Positions 9,301-17,648 of a DNA stretch of 64,000 nt are shown piece after piece; the stretch's first letter is position 1; each line of letters opens with the position of its first letter. Position numbers and translations under genes: made by a program. The stretch lies in assembly GCA_964623885.1 (NCBI GenBank), contig CAZUVM010000227.1, forward strand, positions 1-64,000, in the 5' to 3' direction. Under the pieces are notes generated by a model that worked only from the letters and a program-made list of their open reading frames with translations, did not search any database and was not told the origin of the DNA. The DNA comes from CAZUVM01 sp964623885. GTDB lineage: Bacteria; Verrucomicrobiota; Verrucomicrobiia; Limisphaerales; UBA8199.

Positions 9301-9913
9301 CCTCGCGTTGCGCGCCGACGGCTCGGTCGTCGCCTGGGGGGAGAACGTAGACGCGCTTGGAAACTTCGTCGGCCAATCAATCGTCCCCGTAGGCCTGTCC
9401 GGCGTCGTTGCCGTCGGCGCCGGCGATTATCACAGCCTTGCGGTTAAGGCCGACGGTACCTTCGTCGCGTGGGGCGACAATTCCGAAGGCCAATGTCAGT
9501 CCCCCGCAGGTCTCAGCAACCTTGTCGCCATCGTTGGCGGTGATGCTCATTCTGTTGCGCTACGGGCAGACTCAACTGTCCTTGCCTGGGGCAATGACTG
9601 GAACGGTCAGTGCGATATCCCTGCCGGCGCTTCTAACGTCGTTCAAATCGCTGCCGGCCATTCCGACAGCTTGCTGCTCGAGGGTAACCGCTTCATTCCG
9701 CCTCAACTCCTCAATGCCGTTCGTGTCGGCAAGCAATTCCGGCTCGTGCTCCAAACTTATTGGGGCAAAAACTACACGCTCGAATACAAGCCGACCCTTT
9801 CTTCCGCCTCCTGGTCGGCCGCGACTACGATCCGTGGCAACGGTGGCCTCCAATTGCTTATCGATTCTGCCGCCCTCGACGCTCAACGTTTCTATCGTGT
9901 CCGCCAATGGTGA
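6365..9913 (+). CDS. Secreted mosaic: sialidase-like, Ig-like and RCC1 domains
   Basis: An 1182-residue exported protein. A long signal peptide ends near FAQGG (residue ~40). Residues ~60-520 look like a BNR/sialidase-type propeller, with an Asp-box-like HSTNGGVTW. Ig-like domains lie at ~525-610 and ~748-832 (both with the YQWR-x-N core), separated by a jelly-roll-like region with GTLSFWWKVS. Residues ~835-1110 hold six or seven RCC1 repeats of the form GxxHSLALRADGSVVAWGDN. The C-terminus ends in a strand-rich segment closing FYRVRQW, common at the end of exported verrucomicrobial proteins. Two RCC1 units share identical DNA of over 30 bases, indicating recent duplication. Likely a surface or adhesion protein; no catalytic residues could be assigned. 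Confidence 0.75.
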   Translation: MISQTRGRAFGPGFRSQSLLLATILTLLLIGDRLVFAQGGASSFSSTPKDRTSYSRPALAEDFSAARGQGAGGAGPLLLVDVVVQNTDPNLNATDTFGDEEPSIAINPANANEIVILAFSGFWGANAPWFHSTNGGVTWSKEFTIPAPVGLGLAGPEDQAPDYGRNNQLAAVFLASDTNNNTDVYSGITTDPSNPAVFNWPLVGGVAVHANLAGIGACDQPWLLVNPDPNVPSRDNVYVAYDDFSGSPDMRVSVSPGGNPPSFTTDRLVGFSGGAVNPGQRLAKDPRTGYLYSLFQRNIAAGAGGSKNINFMLNRTTDGGLTWGLNGNPTGIIVANADSTQPTPKFGTVNALLGGVDHAAVDPNNGDVYYVYGNRDPGTRNNRLSIRRLTNNSSGGLDIGPEVFVTDQVQAALPSVAVNTVGVIGVLYDTFDGFSSSGYPMFSAHFATSTNQAASFSDLVLYSFLSAATNNPTDPRQRVFGDYQQLKAIGKTFYGVFTANGLQLGRPFANHDPIFFKITLDLPPAVTLQPTNETVFQGDTALMAVAAAGLPPLSYQWRFNNIAIPGATNPVLLLSNVQPIQAGSYAAVITNSSGSVTSSVAVLSVIPVVPLPFALNATTLTWSTDGDAIWHGLTNISHDGVAAGRSGPISDNQNSFLTTTVTGPGTLSFWWKVSSQAGADYLSFTIVGNNISNSTQISGEVDWNQQSYLLPSGVQTLQWAYSKDAALSAGSDSAWVDQVNFVPGFTLPYILSQPVAQSTTIGVGTSFSVTAGGTPPLTYQWRHNGLAIPGASGTSFTIASPGIADNGSYSVQIANPYGFTNSAAAVLTVDPLFASGDNSLGQINLPLPAANVISIAAGAWHNLALRSTGTIQAWGDNYNGQCGVPSNLNGVLALAGGGYHSLALKRDGTLVSWGDNSYGQTTLPVGINNVTAIACGTWHSLALRADGSVVAWGDNTSGQCAVPSGLANVVAIAAGGSHSLALRADGSVVAWGENVDALGNFVGQSIVPVGLSGVVAVGAGDYHSLAVKADGTFVAWGDNSEGQCQSPAGLSNLVAIVGGDAHSVALRADSTVLAWGNDWNGQCDIPAGASNVVQIAAGHSDSLLLEGNRFIPPQLLNAVRVGKQFRLVLQTYWGKNYTLEYKPTLSSASWSAATTIRGNGGLQLLIDSAALDAQRFYRVRQW

Positions 9914-9921
9914 TTCCGTGC

Positions 9922-10002
9922 GCGGGCCGTCCCGGCCCGCAGCAGTTACGAAGTAGTCCTCGCGTTGGAATCTCCGCGCCTATCGTAGCGGGTCGAGCCC
10001 GC
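9922..10002. repeat. TCC-triloop hairpin and second GC hairpin
   Basis: GCGGGCCG-tcc-CGGCCCGC (9922-9940) is a perfect 8-bp stem with a TCC loop, nine bases after a stop codon. A second stem, GCGGG/CCCGC with a TCGAG loop, sits at 9988-10002. The first has the same stem length and loop as hairpins at 39205-39223 and 42022-42040. There is no T-run, so it is a REP-like element rather than a clear terminator. Confidence 0.6.
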
Positions 10003-10132
10003 GAATTCGCGAAGCGTTGCATTCCCACGCTGTCCCCCCTCGGCTTTCCTGCTAGCCAACGCGCCGCCAACGGTTACACGATTCACGCAAGTTGGCCCGC
10101 GGGGCAATCCTCGGTCCGCAGCGCCTGTTGAT

Positions 10133-10477
10133 CTACTCCTTCACCAGCTTAACTTCCTTGGTCACCGGATCAATAGCCCATTGGAACCCCGATGGATGCC
10201 GCGGCACAATATCGAGCCTGGTGCGGGCCAATTCCGTAAAATTCGTGGGCAACCTTCCGGCAATCTGCTCGAATACTCGAAGCTGCGCAGTCATTCCCTG
10301 ATGGACCTCACCAACCAACGGTTGCGTGCCGGCAGTCGCCGCTGGCTGTTGCTCGGCGGCCGAAACCGCGGGTGCTTTCTTACCGCAACCCGAGGAGGCA
10401 ATTGCTATTCCCAAAAACAGCGTCAAAATGACTTTTCCGGTTGCCCGCTGCAGAGCCGTTCGCTTTGGTTGATTCAT
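10133..10477 (-). CDS. Small lipoprotein paired with prepilin-like gene
   Basis: A 114-residue protein with a lipobox (AIASSGC, Cys about residue 31) after one hydrophobic segment, then GKK and an Ala/Pro/Gln-rich linker. The C-terminal domain contains LPTNFTELART and ends in a short beta hairpin (WAIDPVTKEVKLVKE). It starts 28 bp after the stop of the prepilin-like gene on the same strand, so the two form a transcriptional pair. Similar pairs occur at 37865-39178 and 43800-45091. Function unknown; presumably anchored in the outer or inner membrane facing the periplasm. Confidence 0.7.
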   Translation of the reverse strand: MNQPKRTALQRATGKVILTLFLGIAIASSGCGKKAPAVSAAEQQPAATAGTQPLVGEVHQGMTAQLRVFEQIAGRLPTNFTELARTRLDIVPRHPSGFQWAIDPVTKEVKLVKE

Positions 10478-10505
10478 GGTTTATCGCAGCGCGGCGGACC
10501 AGTTT

Positions 10506-11372
10506 TTAAGGGGAGTGGTTCGGGTCGAGGTAATACCAATACTGCCGCGTATCGCTAAACTGCCAGCTATCCAATCGGGAGATAGGCAGCGCGCGCAATG
10601 AGGCGCAATGTCCGTCGATAAAGCAAATGTTTCCTCTTTGGCTATGCCGAATCGTAATGCTGTCGCCGTCATAGTTCGGCGGCGTGCCGCCAATTGTCAT
10701 TCGCCCGTCGTTAACCACCGAGCCCTGGCCATCCCAGCTCTCGTTTCGTCCCAGCGTCGACTGCTCTTCCTCGAGCATCACCTTGTGCGTCGGTCCCAAT
10801 ACCGACGTCAGCTTGTACAAATGCACGACGTTGTTATTATCCACAATCGAGGTCACGCCTAGACAGTTCCCGGCTGAATCCAGACCCAGGCTTGGCACTG
10901 TGTAGCTGAACATATAGGGTCCAGGGTCGCTTCCCACCGCGCCACCTTGATTGATTCGCTCGCTGTCATCTCGATCCATCGGGCAGCGGAACATGTTTGT
11001 GTCGATGCGCCCCAAACCTGCCGTAATTGGGCTCTTCTGCACCTGTGGATAACCCGGAGCCAGCCGCCAATAAATCCAGTCTTCCGGATGGAATCCGTAT
11101 GTGTTGCGGGAACCGCAGCCGGGAAACCCGCCCCGATTGTCATCGACGTACATCAGCATCCCCAGACCCAGTTGCTTCAGGTTGTTCAGGCACTTGATCT
11201 GGGCCGCCTTTTGCTTGCCCTTCGCCAGCGCCGGCAACAGCATCGCTGCCAGGATGGCGATGATCGCGATAACCACCAGCAGTTCGATTAGTGTGAACGC
11301 CAGCCGCAATCTACGGCATTGACTGCCGCGGGAAGTCGCTCTGCCGGTCGGAGACTCGTGCATTGATTTCAT
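10506..11372 (-). CDS. Prepilin-like secreted protein with H-X9-DG motif
   Basis: A type IV prepilin leader ends at RLRLA, followed by FTLIELLVVIAIIAILAAMLLPAL, the N-methylation and hydrophobic helix of pseudopilin-type proteins. The body has several Cys-containing segments and ends with HSQRGNICFIDGH, matching the H-X9-DG motif of the DUF1559-like family that is expanded in planctomycetes and verrucomicrobia. ATG 11372 has GAGGGA upstream; a TTG three codons earlier is less likely. Probably processed by a prepilin peptidase and exported by the T2SS-like machinery in this window. Its role is unknown. Confidence 0.85.
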   Translation of the reverse strand: MKSMHESPTGRATSRGSQCRRLRLAFTLIELLVVIAIIAILAAMLLPALAKGKQKAAQIKCLNNLKQLGLGMLMYVDDNRGGFPGCGSRNTYGFHPEDWIYWRLAPGYPQVQKSPITAGLGRIDTNMFRCPMDRDDSERINQGGAVGSDPGPYMFSYTVPSLGLDSAGNCLGVTSIVDNNNVVHLYKLTSVLGPTHKVMLEEEQSTLGRNESWDGQGSVVNDGRMTIGGTPPNYDGDSITIRHSQRGNICFIDGHCASLRALPISRLDSWQFSDTRQYWYYLDPNHSP

Positions 11373-11586
11373 AGACGCCAACTTCCCTCTGTTTCATCGA
11401 AGCCTGCTGCGTATGAGAAAGCTCGCGGCAAGACCCAACCGATACTGAGCGAGGAAAGATTGCTCTGTTGCGATCGAGACCAGCGGTGTTGAGCAGGACC
11501 CCACACGCCCAGCTTCCGCTTCAGTCTCAGTGAATTTATAGCTGCGGTTGCTTAGGTCAAACCAAAAGCTTATCCTGCACCAAGTT

Positions 11587-13563
11587 ATGGGCGAACCAAA
11601 CCCCTCCGCGCCGGACCCGATCCCATCTGCCGCGCCCAACCCGGGCCAAACCCTCCTAGTAACTGTTCCCGTTACGGAGCAGCCGGGCGACATCATCGGT
11701 TATTATAAGGTCCGCGAGAAACTTGGTGAAGGTGGCTGGGGCGCTGTCTATGTGGCCGAGCAAACCGAGCCTGTTCGGCGCCGTGTCGCCTTGAAGATAC
11801 TTAAGCTCGGCATGGATACTCGCAGCGTCATCGCCCGGTTCGAGGCCGAACGGCAGGCGCTGGCCATGATGGATCATCCGAACATCGCGAAGGTATTGGA
11901 CGCCGGTGCTACCGCTACCGGCCGCCCTTTCTTCGTGATGGAACTGGTGCGCGGTATCAAAATCACCGAGCACTGCGACCAAAACAACCTCAACATTGCT
12001 CAACGGCTCGAACTGTTCATCCAGGTCTGCCAGGCCATCCAGCACGCTCATCAAAAGGGCGTCATTCATCGCGATATCAAGCCTTCCAACATCCTCGTCA
12101 CCCTTCATGACGGCATGCCCGTCCCGAAAGTCATTGATTTCGGGATTGCAAAAGCGACCGAAGGCCGCTTAACCGACCTCACTGTATACACCGAACTGCA
12201 TCAATTCATCGGCACACCCGCCTATATGAGCCCCGAACAGGCCGAAATGAGCGGCCTCGATGTCGATACCCGTAGCGACATCTACAGCCTCGGTGTGCTC
12301 CTTTATGAATTACTAACCGGCCGAACGCCTTTTGATCCACAGGAATTACTCAAAGCTGGTGTGGGCAAAATGCGCCAGACTCTGCGCGAGCAGGAACCGC
12401 TTCGACCTTCGACCCGCCTGAGCACGATGGTCGGAACCGAACTCACTTCCGTAGCCAAGCGCCACGCGGCCGAGCCACCCAGGCTCATTCATCTTATCCG
12501 TGGCGACCTGGATTGGATCGTGATGAAAGCCCTGGAGAAGGACCGGACCCGCCGATTTGAAACCGCCAACGGTCTGGCGCTGGATGTGCAACGGTTTCTG
12601 CGCAACGAACCGGTCGAAGCTCGCCCACCGAGCAATCTTTACCGCTTCCAAAAACTCGTGCGCAGGAATAAGACCGTGTTCATGGCCGGCGCCGCCGTTG
12701 TCGTTTCTCTCGCGCTCGGTTTCGGCCTTTCTCTTTACCTTTATCTTCGTGAAGCCGGGCTCCGCCAGCAAGCCGAACGCGGCTGGGCGCTGGAAAAACG
12801 CATGCGCGAAATCGCACCCGTCTCGGAAAAGCTCACCACCGCCGGTTACCTCATGAGCCAGGGCGACTTCGCCAAAGCCGAACAGGTCATGCAAGACGTG
12901 CCGCCCATTGTCCCTGCTGTCTCGACTCTCCTCAATTTGCTTGCGGACCAGCATGGCCGCCATGGCGAATGGCAAAAGGCCATTACCTTTTACCAACGCT
13001 CCGTCCAGGCCGATCCCACCAACCCTATTGCTTATCACATGCTCACGCCGTTGTTGGTCGAGACGGACGATATCGCAGCTTACAAGCAACTACGGCAGAA
13101 GATGCTCAAAGAGTTTGCCGGCACCTCGGATCCGGTCACGGCCGAGCGCATGGCTCGGGCTTGTCTGCTTCTGCCGCCTGCAACGAACGATTTGGACGTG
13201 ATCGCCAAAATCGCGGACACCGCGCTGACCGCTGGCCCGAACGCCAACGGGTGGATGAAATTCGTCAAAGGATTCGCGGAATATCGCCTGGGCCATTTCC
13301 AGGCCGCAACCAATTGGTTGCAGGATGCCGCTGCCCGGGCCACCGACCCAGCCCTTCAGCTCCAGATCGACATGGTCCTTGCTATGACTCAGTACCAACT
13401 GAACCAGGCCGATGCCGCGCGCGCGACCTTGGATAAAGGTGTCGAATTCGCCAAAGACCATGTACCCCAGCGCGATGGCATAAACTGGAACGACCGCCGC
13501 AGCGGCTATCTCTTAATGAAAGAAGCGCAGTTGCTAATGGCTAATGAAAATAAAAGACTTTAG
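11587..13563 (+). CDS. Ser/Thr protein kinase with TPR-like C-terminus
   Basis: Hanks-type kinase of 658 residues. Domain features: glycine loop GEGGWG (~47-52), ATP Lys in VALKILK (~70), catalytic HRDIKPSN (~162-169), DFG (~184), and GTPAYMSPEQ activation/P+1 loop. A juxtamembrane region leads to one membrane helix (about 363-385), then ~270 residues of helical TPR-like repeats (EWQKAITFYQRSVQADPTNPIAY). The topology implies a cytoplasmic kinase with an extracytoplasmic TPR sensor. The start at 11587 is preferred because it begins the usual Pro-rich linker; an in-frame ATG at 11548 is possible. Start region and prepilin gene are divergent. Substrates unknown. Confidence 0.9.
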   Translation: MGEPNPSAPDPIPSAAPNPGQTLLVTVPVTEQPGDIIGYYKVREKLGEGGWGAVYVAEQTEPVRRRVALKILKLGMDTRSVIARFEAERQALAMMDHPNIAKVLDAGATATGRPFFVMELVRGIKITEHCDQNNLNIAQRLELFIQVCQAIQHAHQKGVIHRDIKPSNILVTLHDGMPVPKVIDFGIAKATEGRLTDLTVYTELHQFIGTPAYMSPEQAEMSGLDVDTRSDIYSLGVLLYELLTGRTPFDPQELLKAGVGKMRQTLREQEPLRPSTRLSTMVGTELTSVAKRHAAEPPRLIHLIRGDLDWIVMKALEKDRTRRFETANGLALDVQRFLRNEPVEARPPSNLYRFQKLVRRNKTVFMAGAAVVVSLALGFGLSLYLYLREAGLRQQAERGWALEKRMREIAPVSEKLTTAGYLMSQGDFAKAEQVMQDVPPIVPAVSTLLNLLADQHGRHGEWQKAITFYQRSVQADPTNPIAYHMLTPLLVETDDIAAYKQLRQKMLKEFAGTSDPVTAERMARACLLLPPATNDLDVIAKIADTALTAGPNANGWMKFVKGFAEYRLGHFQAATNWLQDAAARATDPALQLQIDMVLAMTQYQLNQADAARATLDKGVEFAKDHVPQRDGINWNDRRSGYLLMKEAQLLMANENKRL

Positions 13564-13581
13564 CTGAGCTATGCCCGCTCC

Positions 13582-13818
13582 TCACGTCTTCCCCGGATTC
13601 GCTTTCGACCCTGCCGCACCGCCGGGCGGCTTCGGTGTCGGCACGAATGTCGCCCAGGTCATGCCCGATTCCGCCTTGTACTCTGCCGTTTTACCTGGAA
13701 CCGGCGGAATCCGAATCAGATGACCGCACTTCGGGCATTGAATTTGGCGCCCTGAAAACTGTTCGTCACATTGGAGGTGCTGTTGGCAGTGCGGGCATTC
13801 GAATTTAAAATCGCTCAT
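13582..13818 (-). CDS. Small zinc-ribbon protein
   Basis: A 78-residue protein. The first half carries two CxxC pairs (CPHCQQH and CPKCGHLIRIP) separated by 16 residues, a classic zinc ribbon with GRQIQCPKCG. The C-terminal half is Pro/Gly-rich and disordered. Such small ribbons are common in PVC genomes and act as nucleic-acid or protein binding modules; no specific role can be given. It lies in convergent position to the kinase gene. Confidence 0.7.
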   Translation of the reverse strand: MSDFKFECPHCQQHLQCDEQFSGRQIQCPKCGHLIRIPPVPGKTAEYKAESGMTWATFVPTPKPPGGAAGSKANPGKT

Positions 13819-13890
13819 AATTGGTTTTGTTTATGGTTTCGCGTAGTATAGCTAATTGTCCCTTTCAAGCAAACACCTTCCTGAGCTCGC

Positions 13891-15342
13891 TCACAGTCCG
13901 CCGGTATGACAGTCCCGGCAGCTCATGCCTTCAACATCTCCACCGGGGTGTTTGAAAGAGACGCCGCTCGCGTTGAGTTGTTGCAGCTCGGCCCCGCTGC
14001 CCTGGGCCAGAATTAAATGGCATTGGCTGCAATCCTTGAAGACGAGCTTGTGCTTGCCGTCCTTGGCCACGTGGTCGTCATCGTGGCACCGCGCGCAACC
14101 GGCCCAGTTCTTGTGGCCGATGTTGTCCGGGTAATCCCGCCAATCCGCCTTCATCTCGGGGAAAAAGTTGTCCCGGTAGATCGTTTGGACCGACGCAATG
14201 GCAGCTTGCGTTCGTAGGTTGTTGGGATAGCGCTCCCCCAATCCTGCGGCGATTGCTTTGAATGCCTGGTCCTGGTTGGTGTAAGGACGTGTCAGGAACC
14301 ATACGGCGTTTGTTTTGATCCAGGGCAACGTGGCATCGATCCGGCCCAGTCGTATCGCCAGGCTCACGGCCTCATCCGGCGGTGTGTACCGGTGGCTGGG
14401 CCGGTTGTGGCAGTCGATGCAATCCATCGTCCGGATTTCATAGTTGCTGATGTCGTTCGTAAACCCCGGAGTGCGATACTCGGTCACTACTCCTTGCTGA
14501 TCGGTCAATCGCACCCAAGGTATCTTCTGTCGGCCCGGATCGGTTGCGATGTATTGAACTTTGTTTGCTACGCTCATGTGCCAATGGATCCCGCCCACCG
14601 GACCATGGGTCGGATCGCCGCCGCCCACCTTCAGCAGCAAGCGCACCGCAAAGACCGGGTTCGTCGCCTCGCTCAGATAGCCGACGTAAGTCCGATCCAA
14701 ATTGCCGATAAACTTCGCCGGCCAATGACATTGTTCGCAGGTCTCCTGCGCGGGGCGTAGATTTCTGACCGGTGCCGGCACCGGCGTGGGGTACTTCTTG
14801 AACAATGTGGCATATACTTGGTATGTGCCGGAAAGTTTCGAACGGACCCACCACGCCGCCCCCGGACCGATATGGCAATCTGCGCACGCTACCCGCGCGT
14901 GTGGCGAGCGTTGGTAAGTCACCATCTCCGGCTGCATCACCGTGTGGCAGGCCTGTCCGCAAAACTGCACCGATTCCGTGAATTGAAAGCTGTAATAGCT
15001 GCCCACTGCCGTCATGAACAGGAATAGTGTGCTGCCCGTAAGGAAGGCTAACAGCACCCGCCGATCGCGCGGCTGGGACAAGTCTACTTGGAGCTTCAGG
15101 GCGATACCCGTCGCCTCGGCCCGCCGCCGGTGCGTTATCCATCCGCCAATAAAACTCAGCGCCAGGCCCAGGAACAAAAACCCGGGCGCAACCATGTACG
15201 TCAGGATTCCGATATAGGGGTTCCTAACGTGCGCCGTCAGGTCGAGCAGGAACAGCAGAAGGAACGCAAACAGACTGCCCAGCGCAATCACCAGCCCGGC
15301 CAGGCTGAGCCAATTCTTAAATATTTTAATCAGTGGCTTCAC
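13891..15342 (-). CDS. Seven-haem membrane cytochrome c (NapC/NirT-like)
   Basis: A 483-residue protein with three N-terminal membrane helices (~12-34, 46-68, 96-118). It has seven haem c sites: CGQACH (128-133, a CX3CH variant), CADCH (153), CEQCH (202), CIDCH (308), CARCH (416), CSQCH (438) and CRDCH (475). The first part resembles NapC/NirT quinol-oxidising cytochromes, so it probably moves electrons from menaquinol to a periplasmic acceptor. No terminal reductase gene lies next to it, so the partner is unknown. The start codon is GTG. The long gap between haems 4 and 5 (~100 residues) is unusual for the family. Confidence 0.85.
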   Translation of the reverse strand: MKPLIKIFKNWLSLAGLVIALGSLFAFLLLFLLDLTAHVRNPYIGILTYMVAPGFLFLGLALSFIGGWITHRRRAEATGIALKLQVDLSQPRDRRVLLAFLTGSTLFLFMTAVGSYYSFQFTESVQFCGQACHTVMQPEMVTYQRSPHARVACADCHIGPGAAWWVRSKLSGTYQVYATLFKKYPTPVPAPVRNLRPAQETCEQCHWPAKFIGNLDRTYVGYLSEATNPVFAVRLLLKVGGGDPTHGPVGGIHWHMSVANKVQYIATDPGRQKIPWVRLTDQQGVVTEYRTPGFTNDISNYEIRTMDCIDCHNRPSHRYTPPDEAVSLAIRLGRIDATLPWIKTNAVWFLTRPYTNQDQAFKAIAAGLGERYPNNLRTQAAIASVQTIYRDNFFPEMKADWRDYPDNIGHKNWAGCARCHDDDHVAKDGKHKLVFKDCSQCHLILAQGSGAELQQLNASGVSFKHPGGDVEGMSCRDCHTGGL

Positions 15343-15497
15343 AATCCCGAGTTTCCTATAGCCAACAAAAACAAAAATGAGCCCTCACGATCATCAGCAG
15401 CTTAATGCCGACATTGAACCTATCCCCTTGCTCCGGCGTCAAGTATATAACCCTTGGACCTGTTTCGAAAAATCGGCCTGGAAAGCGGGTCGGCAAA

Positions 15498-16490
15498 TTA
15501 TTTAAAAAGCGTCCGGTTGCTGTCGTCCATGGGATCGTCCGGACGTGGGTAATCGCGCCACAGCCAGCGCAACATCTCCGGCATGATTGCGCCGCCCTGT
15601 TTGTTCGAGTGCGTCCCTATGCCCCAGCAGTAGTTCACGTCGTAGCCCTTTTCCTTCAGCGCCGCTGCCATTTTTATATTCTGCGCATGCCAATCGCGTT
15701 GCGGATCATAAGCTCCACCGCTGCGACGTCCTCGCCCGCGCAGATCGTTAACCCCGTCTTGCAGAAAAATGCGAATCGGCTTGCGCTCGCTCTCGCGAAT
15801 CAGCTGCGGATACACGTGCCCGCCGCGAATATTCGTGAAGCTGCCGATGGTGCTGATGACTTTGTGAAACTGGTCCGGTCTTTGCCACGCCACCGTGAAG
15901 GCGCAGATCGCTCCCGAGCTCGCTCCCGCAATCGCACGCTCTTCCGGATTCTTCGAGATGTTGTAATCCTTCTCGAGTGTCGGCAGCAGCTCGTCAATGA
16001 TCATCCTTGCATAGCGATCACTCAACTCGTTGTATTCGGTCGCCCGGTTATTGATACTGTCGCCCCAATTGGTCGAGGTTGATTCCGGTTGTTCGGGCGT
16101 GTGGCCCGGATTGATGAAAACGCCAATCGTCACCGGCATCTCGCGCCGGTAAATCAGATTGTCGAACACATCCGGAATCCGGTAATCGCCCTTGAGACTC
16201 ACAAATGCGTGGCCGTCCTGAAAAACCATCAGGCAAGCCGATTTCGCCGCGTCATACTGTGCCGGTACATAAACCCAGTAATTGCGCGTTGTGTTGGTAA
16301 ATACCTGACTGGCGAGCGGGAGTGGTCCCATAATCCGGCCCTGCGGCACTCCTTCATGCGGCTGCGAATCGGGTCCCGGCAGATAAACGTCGTCGACCGC
16401 TGCGCCCGCTGCATTGAATCCCGGACGGGCCGCAATTATTGCCAGCAGGAGGCAACTGCGGGCGAACATAGATGAACGAATAGCGCTCAT
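15498..16490 (-). CDS. Secreted esterase (putative esterase/enterochelin-esterase type)
   Basis: A 330-residue alpha/beta hydrolase. Residues ~1-30 form a signal peptide. The protein carries WVYVPAQYD, the oxyanion region VFQDGHAF, and the nucleophile elbow GASSGA (Ser about residue 190), in the family of esterase D/Fes/FrsA-like enzymes (PF00756). A late Asp (LQDGVND) and His (GIGTHSNKQGG) complete a plausible triad. Substrate unknown; in this group such proteins often sit with carbohydrate-active genes. The gene is monocistronic, and its upstream region holds a strong hairpin at 16514-16533. Confidence 0.8.
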   Translation of the reverse strand: MSAIRSSMFARSCLLLAIIAARPGFNAAGAAVDDVYLPGPDSQPHEGVPQGRIMGPLPLASQVFTNTTRNYWVYVPAQYDAAKSACLMVFQDGHAFVSLKGDYRIPDVFDNLIYRREMPVTIGVFINPGHTPEQPESTSTNWGDSINNRATEYNELSDRYARMIIDELLPTLEKDYNISKNPEERAIAGASSGAICAFTVAWQRPDQFHKVISTIGSFTNIRGGHVYPQLIRESERKPIRIFLQDGVNDLRGRGRRSGGAYDPQRDWHAQNIKMAAALKEKGYDVNYCWGIGTHSNKQGGAIMPEMLRWLWRDYPRPDDPMDDSNRTLFK

Positions 16491-16513
16491 AATTAAGAGT
16501 GATTTCGACCGGG

Positions 16514-16533
16514 AGGTTAGTTTGAACCTCCAT
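16514..16533. other. Hairpin upstream of the esterase gene
   Basis: GGAGGTT-agtttg-AACCTCC is a perfect 7-bp stem, and its right arm can also pair with CGGTTC at 16537-16542, giving two alternative hairpins. It lies 24 bp upstream of the esterase start codon, in its presumptive 5' leader, where it could affect translation. No known riboswitch class was recognised. Confidence 0.4.
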
Positions 16534-16756
16534 TCGGTTCAAAGGTTTTTGCAGCAACACCGAAATGCACCTGAGCATGCCTGCTCTTGTCTCCGCAAAA
16601 ACCCGAGGGTAACCAAGGATCTCCCTCGTAGCCGTCCAAATCATTAAGTGGTAAAGAAACCTTGTATGACGACTTATGCGCGAAAGACGAACTCGGCGGG
16701 CTCCAATGAATTCCTCACCTTCGAAGCCCCGCCACTGAAAACGCTGCGTATTCTGG

Positions 16757-17425
16757 TTAAATTTCTCCCTTGCGCCCCAGCCCGCCCCTTGCCGGTCCCA
16801 ACCACACGCCACCCCTCGCTGCAGTTCGGCGCCGCCCGCCAGCACAAGCAGCAACTCGGTTTCTGATTCGGTCTCTCAGCACCCGCGCCATGAAATGGAG
16901 CGATTCGGCAGCCCACACTACCCGCTGCTCCTTCAAAAGACAGGTGGGCATTTCGCCAAGGATGAACTTCATTCCGCCTTCGCGAGCCACCGCTTTGAGG
17001 TGTCCCAGAACTCGCCCGGAGTGAGCGCCTGGTTGGGGCACTTCGGCCACAAGAGCCACCAGGGCGCCAGTGCCCGCTACCCGGTGCGGCAGCCAGGTGT
17101 TGATCCAAACATAAAACGGCAGCGGCAACCCTTCGCCTCCGCGCACGGCAATTACCACCAGCCCGGCCCTGATCGTTTTGCTGACGGCGCCCGCCAGCAC
17201 TCCAGGATGGCCAAGATCTGCCAACTTCCACCAGGTGGCGCGAACTTCCGTTCCGGCCATCCTTTCCAATCGTTCATGCAACGCTTGCGCCCAATTGCGT
17301 GTGGCGCTGTCCTCGTAAATATAAACCGGATTCAGCGAGTTCGCGGGCGTCGATAGTGACCCTACTACCTCGCGCAGATTTTCGAGTCGATGGACCACTG
17401 GCTTTCGTTTCATAAGAGTATCCAT
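16757..17425 (-). CDS. Hypothetical cytoplasmic protein
   Basis: About 222 residues, unrecognised by function. A conserved-looking core includes NPVYIYEDSATRNWAQ, LADLGHPGVLAGAVS, GLPLPFYVWINTWLPHR and ALVALVAEVP, an alpha/beta layout. I believe related proteins exist in other verrucomicrobia, but no catalytic role is apparent. ATG 17425 (MDTLMKRKPV) is preferred over the 5' extension to 17611, whose sequence is low complexity. The last ~40 residues are Arg/Gly-rich and may not be part of the folded domain. Confidence 0.55.
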   Translation of the reverse strand: MDTLMKRKPVVHRLENLREVVGSLSTPANSLNPVYIYEDSATRNWAQALHERLERMAGTEVRATWWKLADLGHPGVLAGAVSKTIRAGLVVIAVRGGEGLPLPFYVWINTWLPHRVAGTGALVALVAEVPQPGAHSGRVLGHLKAVAREGGMKFILGEMPTCLLKEQRVVWAAESLHFMARVLRDRIRNRVAACAGGRRRTAARGGVWLGPARGGLGRKGEI

Positions 17426-17648
17426 TTCGCAGCCCGGGATTTCGACCATCGCGTCTTGTGGCTGGACAGAAATGCTGTCCAACTTCAGGCGTCGATTCCG
17501 CGTACCCGATGTCTGCGGTTGACTGCCGCATTCGGCGTTTGCTGATCCCTGAACAGTTAAAACTTGCTTCCGCGCCAGGGCTAACGGCGGGGAACAGGAT
17601 TGCGAGTGCATTTCTTATGCCAGTAACTTATACAAAGGAGCAGTTTCA

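Noticed and set aside
8870..9680. Periodic DNA repeats resembling a CRISPR or minisatellite
   Set aside because: The periodicity is the codon pattern of RCC1 repeats, in frame throughout; no spacers or identical direct repeats.
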